Origin: JAVVHH01 sp050954595
GTDB taxonomy: Bacteria > Pseudomonadota > Alphaproteobacteria > Acetobacterales > Acetobacteraceae
Direction: 5' to 3'
Assembly (NCBI GenBank): GCA_050954595.1
Contig: JBPBQE010000214.1
Span: 1 to 64,000, forward strand
Length of the DNA: 64,000 nucleotides
Under the pieces are notes generated by a model. That model made no database searches. It was not told the DNA's origin and saw only the letters and a list, made by a program, of their open reading frames with translations. Positions 24,554 to 36,821 of the stretch are shown in pieces; the stretch's first letter is position 1; the number at the start of each line of letters is the position of its first letter. The translations under genes and the position numbers were made by a program.

Positions 24554-27500
24554 TTGCCAACAACGAATTCCAACCCGGCTCAACTCGGGCCGCGGTCACC
24601 ACGCATCCTGCGGATCACACCATCCGCAGCGACCACCGACTGGGCACCCATCCTCGAGCAAGCCGCGTCGAACGGGTTCGACACCGTGCTATGCCACGGC
24701 ACCGCCCCTGAGGGCTTCATCGCGGCGGCAGGGCAGGCCAAGCTCGCCGTCTTGGTCGACATCCATGTGACGATGGGCCTGGCCGACGCACCGGCCGGCC
24801 TGTTCCGGGCGCTACCGGCACCGTCGCTGGACCCGCGGCGTCCGATGCAATTATCGGATGTGCGCCGGGCCGTGCTGACCGACGAGGCTTCCGCGACCGG
24901 CCTTGGAACGTATTGGGCGACGCAGTTGGCTCGCTCCGGCAAGATCGGCGGCGTCCGGCTGCTCGGCTTACGCGACATGCCGGCCTCGCTGCTACCGGCC
25001 TTCGCTGCCGCTCTGCGTGAGGCAGCACCGGGGCTAACCCTGTTCGGATGGACACCGGGCTTGTCCTGGGACGCTCTCGGCCAGCTCGCGCCCGGCACGT
25101 TCGACTATGTCGGCTTGTCACTGCCGTGGTGGGATGGCCGGTCCGAATGGATCTGGCGCGAGTTGGATATCCTGCGACGCATCGGCACCGTCATCGCCGA
25201 TGCCGGCGAAACGGCGCCGTTGGCCCGCCGCCGCCTCGCCGCGATCATGGCCGATGGCTGGATGAGTGACGATCGGGCTGCCGCCGACCTGGCGGCAATG
25301 CGGGCAGGTGCGGCGCCGGGCTGTCCCTATGCGCGATTGCTGTCGACCCCCGGTGAACCCACCGTGACGTTGCACCTGACCGATCAGCCGGACCCGCGGC
25401 GGGCAAACCGCACCGGCCTCGCGATCGTCAACATGTCGGACCGCATCGTGACCGTGCCGGCAGCCAACATCCTGACCCGGCTCGGTGGCGACTTCACCCC
25501 GTTCAGCGGCCCCAACGGCAGCTTCACGCCGACCACCGTCCTCGAGTTGGCTCCGGGTGAGGCGGCTACCTTCGCCGCCACCGCCATTGCGCTGCCACCC
25601 GCGCGCCCGATTGCCAAAGCCAGTGCCACGGAAGGCATGAAAGTCACGCGCATCGCCATCGAGGCGCCGAGCCCGGCCGTAGATGGCGGCCGCTTCCCCG
25701 CCCGGCGCACCGTCGGCTCGCTCGTCACGGTCACCTGCGACATCATCTGCGACGGCCATGACCGGCTGGCAGCATCGTTGAAATACCGTGGCCCCGGCGA
25801 GACCGCCTGGACCGAAGTGCCGATGCGCCTCGTGCTCAACGATTGCTGGGCCGCCGATCTGCCGCTGCATCGGCTGGGCCTGACGCACTACACCATCGAG
25901 GCCTGGAAGGACGTCTGGGCCTATTACGTCTACGAACTCAGCGCCAAGCACCGGGTCGGCATCGACACGTCGCTCGAGATCAAGGAAGGCATCGCCCTTG
26001 TCGAGGCAGCGATCGCCGGCACCAAAAGCCGCAAGCTGGCGACCGCGCTGCGAGCCACGCTGAAGAACCGCAAGACCGACGACACCATGCGTGCCGCCCT
26101 GCTCGACCCGGAAACCGCCGCCCTGATGGCGGCGGCCGACGCACGGCCGTTCCGCGTCGAGTTGGAGCAGCCGATCCCGATCCAGGCGGAGCGCACCGCG
26201 GCGGGCTTCGCGAGCTGGTACGAGGTCTTCCCCCGTTCCATGAGCGATGACGTTACGCGTCATGGCACCTTCCGCGACGTCGTTCGGCACCTGCCGCGCG
26301 TGAAGCGGATGGGCTTCGACGTGCTGTATTTCCCGCCCATCCATCCAATTGGCACCAAGAACCGCAAGGGACCGAACAACACGCTGACGCCGGGCCCCGA
26401 GGACGTCGGCAGCCCGTATGCGATCGGGTCCGCCGAGGGTGGTCATACCGAAACGCATCCGGAACTCGGCAGCATCGAGGACTTCGCCCATCTGCGGATG
26501 GAAGCCGCCAAGCAGGGCATCGAACTCGCGCTGGATTTCGCCGTACAATGCTCGCCCGACCACCCCTGGCTCGCGCAGCATCCGGATTGGTTTAACTGGC
26601 GCCCCGACGGCTCGATCCGCTACGCCGAGAACCCGCCCAAGAAATACGAAGACATCGTCAACGTCGATTTCTACACGCCGGGCGCCATGCCCGGGCTGTG
26701 GATCGAGCTATGCGAGGCGGTGCTGTTCTGGGCGCGTCAGGGCGTCCGCCTGTTCCGCGTCGACAATCCCCACACCAAGGCGTTCCCGTTCTGGGAATGG
26801 ATGATCGCTGAGGTGCAACAGCGCTTCCCCGATACCGTGTTCCTGGCCGAAGCCTTCACCCGGCCGAAGGTGATGTATCGCCTGGCCAAGATTGGCTTCT
26901 CGCAATCCTACACCTACTTCACCTGGCGCAATGCCAAGTGGGAATTCCAGCAATATTTGACCGAATTGGTCGACGGCCCGGCGGCCGAGTTCTTCCGCCC
27001 GCATTTCTTCGTCAACACGCCTGATATCAACCCGTTGATGCTGCACACGTCCGGTCGGCCCGGCTACCTCATCCGCGCCGCCCTGGCCGCAACATTGTCC
27101 GGTCTATGGGGCGTCTATAGCGGCTTCGAGCTTTGCGAAGGCACGCCGCTGGTCGAGGGCAAGGAAGAGTATCTCGACAGCGAGAAATACGTCATTCGCG
27201 CCTGGGATTGGGATCGACCCGACAACATCATGGCCGAGATCGCGCAGCTCAACGCCCTGCGGCAAGCTAACCCGGCCCTGCAGACGCATCTGGGCATTAC
27301 CTTCCTGACATGCCCGAACGACCAGATCCTGTTGTTCGAGAAAGCGACGCCTGATCGCAGCAACGTCATCCTGGTCGCCATCAATCTCGACTATCGCAAC
27401 ACCCAATCCGGCCAGATCGAACTTCCGTTCTGGCGCTACACGCCCGAGCCGACCGCACTCGACGTCACCGACCTGCTCGGTGGCACGGAGGAGCGGTCGA

Positions 27501-27570
27501 CCGAGCGAACCCGGTTCGTCAGCCTTTCTTTGGACCGTCCCTATGGCATCTGGCGCTTGAGTCCCTCCGC

Positions 27571-27574
<4 letters not shown>
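24554..27574 (+). CDS. glgE: Alpha-1,4-glucan:maltose-1-phosphate maltosyltransferase with long N-terminal extension
   Basis: GlgE (GH13_3) extends alpha-glucan chains using maltose-1-phosphate. The product is 1006 aa, against about 660-700 for mycobacterial or Streptomyces GlgE. Residues from about 362 (MKVTRIAIEAPSPAVDGGRF) to the end match the usual enzyme: FASWYEVFPRS, YFPPIHPIGTKNRKGPNN, nucleophile Asp in FRVDNPHTK, acid/base Glu in FLAEAFTRP, and FVNTPDINP. The first ~360 residues form an extra module (PRILRITPSAATTDWAPILE, GLSLPWWDGRSEWIWRELDI) that resembles a degenerate amylase-like barrel followed by a beta domain. The start is a TTG with GGGGA seven bases upstream. The end overlaps treS (ATGA). 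Confidence 0.93.
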
Positions 27575-30926
<3,352 letters not shown>

Positions 30927-30930
<4 letters not shown>

Positions 30931-33077
30931 GTGCTGAGATCACGGCACTGGTCGAGGGGCGGCACGGGGATCCGTTCGCCCTCCTCGGCCCGCATGACGG
31001 CATTGTCCGCGCTTACATTCCGGGTGCCGACAGCGTCGAGGTGATCGACGCCGCCGGCAAAAGCCTCGCCACGCTGGATTGCCTCAACCCGGCCGGCTTC
31101 TTTGCCGGCCCGGCTGCTGTGGGCGGCCATTACCGCCTGCGCATCCAGACCCACGGCATCAGCTACGACGCCGACGACGCCTATCGCTTTGGCTCCACGC
31201 TGGGCGACCTCGACCTGCATCTGCTGACCGAAGGCCGGCATCTCGACATCGGCCATGTCCTCGGCGCCCACATCGCCGAGTATGACGGCGTCACCGGCAC
31301 CCGGTTCGCTGTCTGGGCGCCCAACGCCCAGCGCGTCTCGGTAGTCGGCGATTTCAACCACTGGAACCCGGCCTGGCACCCGATGCGCAAGCACATGGGC
31401 GCCGGCGTGTGGGACCTGTTCATCCCCGGCGTCGCCCCCGGCTCGATCTACAAGTTCGACATGCTGGGCCAGCACGGTGAGCGCCTGCCGCAAAAGGCCG
31501 ACCCGATCGCCTGGGCCGCCGAACTACCGCCTGCGACCGGCTCCATCGTCACCGCGCCACTCGACTTTGCCTGGTCCGATGGCGGCTGGATGGCCCGCCG
31601 CGCTGCCGCCCATGGCGTCGATGCGCCGATCAGCGTTTACGAAGTCCATGCCACCTCATGGTCCCCTGCCGCCGAAGCGGGCGGCATCGGCTGGGACGAG
31701 CTGGCCGATAAGCTGGTGCCCTACTGCGCCGGCATGGGGTTCACCCATCTCGAGTTGATGCCGATCATGGAGCATCCATTCGGCGGCTCGTGGGGCTACC
31801 AGGCCCTCGGCCAATACGCGCCCTCGTCACGGCTCGGGCCGCCGGAAGGCTTCGCCCGCTTCGTCGACCGGTGTCACGCCATGGACATCGGCGTCATCCT
31901 CGACTGGGTTCCGGCGCACTTTCCGACCGATGCCCACGGTATGGCACAGTTCGACGGCACCGCGCTGTACGAACATGCCGACCCGCGCGAGGGATTCCAC
32001 ATCGACTGGAACACCTTGATCTTCAACCTCGGTCGCAATGAGGTCCGCAACTTCCTGATCGGCTCGGCGGTGTTCTGGCTCGAGCACTACCATGTCGACG
32101 GGCTGCGCGTGGATGCCGTCGCCTCCATGCTGTACCGCGACTACAGCCGCAAGGCCGACGAGTGGGTGCCCAACCAATATGGCGGGCGCGAGAATCTCGA
32201 ATCGGTGGCCTTCCTGCAGGAGATGAGCCGCGTCGTCGAGCAGCGCTGTCCTGGCGCTGTGTTGATTGCCGAGGAGAGCACTGCCTGGCCCGGCGTGACC
32301 AAACCGGCCAACGAAGGCGGGCTCGGCTTCCACTTCAAGTGGAACATGGGCTGGATGCACGACTCGCTGCACTACATGCAGGAGGAGTCGATCAACCGCC
32401 GCTACCATCACGGCGAGATCCTGTTCGGCCTCGTCTATGTCCACACTGAGAAGTTCATGCTTCCGCTCAGCCATGACGAGGTCGTCTACGGCAAGCACTC
32501 GCTGATCGGTAAGATGCCGGGCGACGACTGGCAGCGCTTCGCCAACCTGCGCGCCTATTACGGCTTCATGTGGACCTACCCCGGCAAGAAGCTGTTGTTC
32601 ATGGGCTGCGAGTTCGCTCAGGAGCGCGAGTGGAACCACGACATCGGACTCGACTGGTTCCTGCTCGACGACCCCAAGCATGCCGGCATGCAGGCCGCAG
32701 TGCGCGACCTCAACAAGCTCTATCGCGAAGTCCCTGCCCTACACGATGGCGATTGCCAGTCGGCCGGCTTCCGCTGGGTGGTGATGGAGGATGCCGAGAA
32801 CTCGGTGTTCGCCTATTTGCGCCAGTCCGTCGCCGGCGGCCCGCCCGCCTTGGTGATCTGTAACTTTACCCCCGTGCCGCGCTACGATTACCGCCTGGGC
32901 GCACCGCATGCGGGCTCATGGGTCGAGCGCTTCAACAGCGATGCCGCGATCTATGGCGGTTCCAACCTCGGCAATGGCGGCGAAGTCACGGCCCACGAGC
33001 ACCCGTCGCATGGCTTCCCGGCCTCTCTCACCCTGACCCTGCCACCGCTCGCGACCATCGTGTTGCTACCGCGATGA
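30927..33077 (+). CDS. glgB: 1,4-alpha-glucan branching enzyme
   Basis: GlgB (716 aa, GH13_9) introduces alpha-1,6 branches into the glucan made by GlgE. An N-terminal CBM48-like region (FGSTLGDLDLHLLTEGRHLD) precedes the second beta domain (RFAVWAPNAQRVSVVGDFNHW). The catalytic barrel follows with the nucleophile Asp in GLRVDAVASMLYRDYSR near residue 395, Glu in LIAEESTAWP near 448 and Asp in LPLSHDEVVYGK. The C-terminal beta domain ends LPPLATIVLLPR. The length is standard. The start overlaps the treS stop. A 22 bp gap before treZ is the only non-overlapping junction in the operon. Confidence 0.97.
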
Positions 33078-33099
33078 CTTCTCTGATCGATTGACCCCC

Positions 33100-34830
33100 A
33101 TGAAATTCAAGCACGACTTCCCTTTCGGCGCGACCGTGCTGAGCGACGAGTCCACACGCTTCCGCGTTTGGGCTCCTTCTGCCCCGACCCTTGATCTCGC
33201 CATTAACGGCGGCCGTCTCGGCATGGTCGCCGAAGCCGATGGCTGGCACAGCCTCACCGTCCCCGCCAAGGCCGGCACGCGCTACCAATACGTTATGCCC
33301 GACGGCCTGCATTTTGCCGACCCGGCGTCCCGCATGCAGGACACCGACGTCCACGGCGCATCAGTCGTGGTCGATCCCCGCGAGTTCGTCTGGAAAACGG
33401 AGAACTGGAAGGGCAAGCCCTGGCACGAATACGTTCTCTACGAGCTGCATCCCGGTCTCATGGGCGGCTTCCGCGGCATCGAGGACCACCTGCCCGAACT
33501 GCAGCGGCTCGGCGTCACCGCCATCGAGTTGATGCCGATCTCGGATTTTCCGGGGCGGCACAACTGGGGCTATGACGGCGTTCTGCCCTACGCACCCGAT
33601 CGCGCCTATGGAACGCCGGATGAGCTGAAGAGCCTCATCGACACCGCACATGGTCTCGGCATCGCCGTCTTCCTGGACGTCGTCTACAATCATTTTGGCC
33701 CCGACGGCGCCTACATCCACGTCTTCGCCCGCAAGTTCTTCCGCGAGGATCTGCATACGCCCTGGGGCGCCGCGATCGACTTTCGCCGCGTCGAGGTGCG
33801 CGACTATTTCATCCAGAACACCATTTACTGGTTGAACGAATACCGCTTCGACGGCCTACGCTTCGACGCCATCGGCGCCATCCTGGACGAGGATTTTCTC
33901 GTCGACCTCACCCGCATCGCGCGCGGGCAGATCGAATCCGGCCGGCACATCGCCCTGGTCGCCGAGGACGAACACAACCGCTCGCACCTGCTCGGCGGCG
34001 CCCCGCGCTTCGATGCGCAATGGGCCGACGACTTCCACCATTGCATGCACGTGTTGCTGACCCGCGAGAGCGAGGGCTATTACGACGGCTTCCAGGATGC
34101 GACGAACCAGTTGCGCCGGGTCCTGGCCGAAGGCTTCGCCTATCAGGGCGAGACCCCGCCCGGCGGCACCAAGGGCCGCGGCTCGCCCAGCGGCGAGCTG
34201 CCAAGCACCGCGTTCGTCACCTTTCTGCAGAACCACGATCAGACCGGTAACCGCGCCATGGGCGAACGGCTCAGCGTACTCGCCGAGCCGGACGCTGTCC
34301 GCGCCGCCACTTCCCTGCTGTTGCTGACGCCGTTCATCCCGATGCTGTTCATGGGCGAGGAATACGCTAGCACGACGCCGTTCCTGTTCTTCACCGACTT
34401 CCACAACGAACTCGCCGACGCGGTCCGCACCGGGCGCCGCAACGAGTTCCGCGGCTTCTCGGGGTTCAAGGACGCGGCCAAGCTGGCTCGCATTCCCGAC
34501 CCGAACGCCCCCAGTACGTTCGCCGCCTCTGCACCGGAGCCCACCGATCCGGCCCAATTCGATTGGATGCGCAATGTCATCTCGCTCCGCCGCAAACACG
34601 TTGTGCCGGGCATACCCGGCTGTCGCAGCGAAGGTGCCGAGGTGCTCGGCGAGGGTGCGGTTCGCGCCGAGTGGACGCTTGGCGATGGTAGCCGGCTCAT
34701 GATCGCGCTCAATCTCGGCACAAAGGTGGTCGATCCGAAGATGCCGATGGCCCAGACCATTCATGCGGAAGGCACCGCAGATTCCACCGCGCTCGGGCCC
34801 AACAGCTTCTTCGCGCAGCTAGCCCGATGA
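33100..34830 (+). CDS. treZ: Malto-oligosyltrehalose trehalohydrolase
   Basis: TreZ (576 aa from ATG 33100; an upstream in-frame TTG at 33091 is less likely) releases trehalose from the malto-oligosyltrehalose made by TreY. An N-terminal CBM48-like domain (TRFRVWAPSAPTLDLAINGG) precedes the GH13_10 barrel. Diagnostic stretches are YELHPGLMGGFRGIEDHLPE and HNWGYDGVLPYAPDRAYGTP. The nucleophile Asp lies in DGLRFDAIGA, the acid/base Glu in LVAEDEHNRSHL, and Asp in FLQNHDQTGNRAMG. Family members usually read THTPEGTF near HPG; here it is the divergent LHPGLMGGF. The stop overlaps malQ. It could be misannotated as a glycogen debranching enzyme, but the TreY neighbour supports TreZ. Confidence 0.94.
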   Translation: MKFKHDFPFGATVLSDESTRFRVWAPSAPTLDLAINGGRLGMVAEADGWHSLTVPAKAGTRYQYVMPDGLHFADPASRMQDTDVHGASVVVDPREFVWKTENWKGKPWHEYVLYELHPGLMGGFRGIEDHLPELQRLGVTAIELMPISDFPGRHNWGYDGVLPYAPDRAYGTPDELKSLIDTAHGLGIAVFLDVVYNHFGPDGAYIHVFARKFFREDLHTPWGAAIDFRRVEVRDYFIQNTIYWLNEYRFDGLRFDAIGAILDEDFLVDLTRIARGQIESGRHIALVAEDEHNRSHLLGGAPRFDAQWADDFHHCMHVLLTRESEGYYDGFQDATNQLRRVLAEGFAYQGETPPGGTKGRGSPSGELPSTAFVTFLQNHDQTGNRAMGERLSVLAEPDAVRAATSLLLLTPFIPMLFMGEEYASTTPFLFFTDFHNELADAVRTGRRNEFRGFSGFKDAAKLARIPDPNAPSTFAASAPEPTDPAQFDWMRNVISLRRKHVVPGIPGCRSEGAEVLGEGAVRAEWTLGDGSRLMIALNLGTKVVDPKMPMAQTIHAEGTADSTALGPNSFFAQLAR

Positions 34831-36821
34831 GCGATCTTCGCGCCCTTGCCGAAGCCGTCGGCATCGCGCCGCGCTGGCAGAACTACCGCTACGAGTGGAT
34901 GGACGTCAGCGACGACTCGTTGCGCACGATCCTGAAGGCGCTCGGCTTCCCGGCCGGGTCCGACACCGAGATCGCCGAAAGCCGCGCCAGCCTAGCAGCA
35001 GAACGCGGCGACCTGGCGCCCATGATCACCACCACGGTCGACACGCCGACACCGCTGCCGATCGAGCCCGGTCCCTACGAGCTGACCCTCGAGGACGGCA
35101 CTCGCCGCAGCGGCACGTTGGACGCGGCCGAGGGCGGCGCCACGCTGCCGGGGGTCGCAGAGATCGGCTATCACACCCTGAAAGCCGGCCGTAGCCAGGC
35201 GATCCTCGCCGTGGCACCGCAGCAGGGTCGCACCGTGGCCGACATGGGGCGTCCGTGGGCGCTCGCCGTTCAACTCTATGCCTTGCGGCGCAAGGGCGAT
35301 GGCGGGCTCGGCGATTTCGAGGGGCTGCGGCAGCTCATGGCGCCGGCCAAGCGGCACGGTGCCGACGGCATCGCCATCAGTCCGGTCCATGCGCAGTTCT
35401 CCGCCGACCCCGACCGCTTCAGTCCTTACTCGCCGTCGAGCCGCATCAATCTCAACGTATTGCACGCGGCGATCGACCTGCCGTCGAGCCCGGAGAACGA
35501 TGCGCTGGAACAGGCCGAACTGGTGGATTGGGGCACCGTCTCCCGCCGGCGCCTGGCCGCGCTGCGTGCCGAGTTCGACGCGCTGTCGCCGGAAAAGCGC
35601 GCCGCCCTGGCCGCCTTCCGCGCCGAAAGCGGCGATGCTTTGGAGACCCACGCCCGTTTCGAGGCACTGCACGCGGTTCAATTCGGTCAGCACGGTCGTT
35701 GGCACTGGCGCACCTGGCCGGCAGAACTACGCCACCCCGCCAGCCCTGACGTTGCCGCCTTCGCCCGCGACAACGCCATCGAGGTTGCCTACCACGCCTT
35801 TCTACAGTGGCGTGCCGACCAGGGCCTCGCCGCGGCACAGAAGGCGGCGCGCGACGAAGGCATGAAGATCGGCCTGATCGCCGACTTGGCCGTCGGTGCC
35901 GATTCCGGTGGCAGCCATTGCTGGGCGCGGCAGGACCAGATCCTGGGCTCGCTCAACATCGGTGCCCCGCCCGACCTGCTGAACGGCCGCGGCCAGAATT
36001 GGGGCCTTGCCGCCTTTTCGCCGACCGGGCTGCGCCAACACGGCTTCGGCGCGTTCCTTGAGATGCTCCGCGCGGCGATGAAGCATTCCGGCGGCGTCCG
36101 CATCGACCACGCCCTCGGCTTGCGCCGCCTCTGGGTCATCCCGGACGGCCACGACTCCAAGGACGGCGCCTATCTCGCTTTCCCGCAGGAGGACCTGCTC
36201 CGTCTTATCGCCCTCGAGTCGCATCGCAACCGTGCGATCGTCGTCGGCGAAGACCTAGGCACCATCCCGGCCGGCTTCCAGGACGAGATGGCGCAATCCG
36301 GCGTGCTCGGCATGCGGGTGCTGTGGTTCGAGCGGAACCTGCAGAGCTTCTGGCAACCCCGCGGCTGGAGCAACGCCGCCGCCGCCATGACCAGCACCCA
36401 TGATCTGCCGACGCTGGCGGGCTGGTGGCTCGGCCGCGACCTTGAATGGCGCGCCAAGCTCGACCTCGCCGGCGGTCCGGACAACGAGGCCCAGGACGGC
36501 CACGACCGCTTCCGCGACCGCTTCATGCTGTGGGAGGCCATGTCGGTCAGCGGCGCCGCCGAAGGTGAGCCCCCACCCAACGATCAGCCTGGCCCGTTTG
36601 TCGACGCCGCCACCCGCTACGTGGCAGCGGCAGCCTGCGATCTCGCGCTGCTACCGATCGAGGACGCGCTCGGGCTCGCCGAGCAACCCAACCTGCCCGG
36701 CACGATGTCCGAGCAGCACCCGAACTGGCAGCGCCGCCTCCCCGGCTCGGCCGACAAACTATTTGATGCCCCCGAGGTCGTCGCGCGACTTGCCGGTGTG
36801 GGCGAGGCCCGCCACACATGA
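34827..36821 (+). CDS. malQ: 4-alpha-glucanotransferase (amylomaltase)
   Basis: MalQ (664 aa, GH77) transfers glucan segments between malto-oligosaccharides, supplying or recycling chains for TreY and GlgB. It has the proteobacterial N-terminal extension before the catalytic barrel, which begins near residue 135 (RPWALAVQLYALRRKGDGGL). The nucleophile Asp lies in RIDHALGLRRLW (about 427), the acid/base Glu in VVGEDLGTIPAGF (about 474), and Asp in TSTHDLPTLAGWW (about 525). IADLAVGADSGGSHCWA and PPDLLNGRGQNWGL are typical of GH77. It overlaps treZ and treY by four bases on either side. Confidence 0.96.
   Translation: MSDLRALAEAVGIAPRWQNYRYEWMDVSDDSLRTILKALGFPAGSDTEIAESRASLAAERGDLAPMITTTVDTPTPLPIEPGPYELTLEDGTRRSGTLDAAEGGATLPGVAEIGYHTLKAGRSQAILAVAPQQGRTVADMGRPWALAVQLYALRRKGDGGLGDFEGLRQLMAPAKRHGADGIAISPVHAQFSADPDRFSPYSPSSRINLNVLHAAIDLPSSPENDALEQAELVDWGTVSRRRLAALRAEFDALSPEKRAALAAFRAESGDALETHARFEALHAVQFGQHGRWHWRTWPAELRHPASPDVAAFARDNAIEVAYHAFLQWRADQGLAAAQKAARDEGMKIGLIADLAVGADSGGSHCWARQDQILGSLNIGAPPDLLNGRGQNWGLAAFSPTGLRQHGFGAFLEMLRAAMKHSGGVRIDHALGLRRLWVIPDGHDSKDGAYLAFPQEDLLRLIALESHRNRAIVVGEDLGTIPAGFQDEMAQSGVLGMRVLWFERNLQSFWQPRGWSNAAAAMTSTHDLPTLAGWWLGRDLEWRAKLDLAGGPDNEAQDGHDRFRDRFMLWEAMSVSGAAEGEPPPNDQPGPFVDAATRYVAAAACDLALLPIEDALGLAEQPNLPGTMSEQHPNWQRRLPGSADKLFDAPEVVARLAGVGEARHT

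Noticed and set aside
25118..26581. 487-codon antisense frame within glgE
   Set aside because: Shadow of the GlgE coding sequence, with no recognisable protein features.
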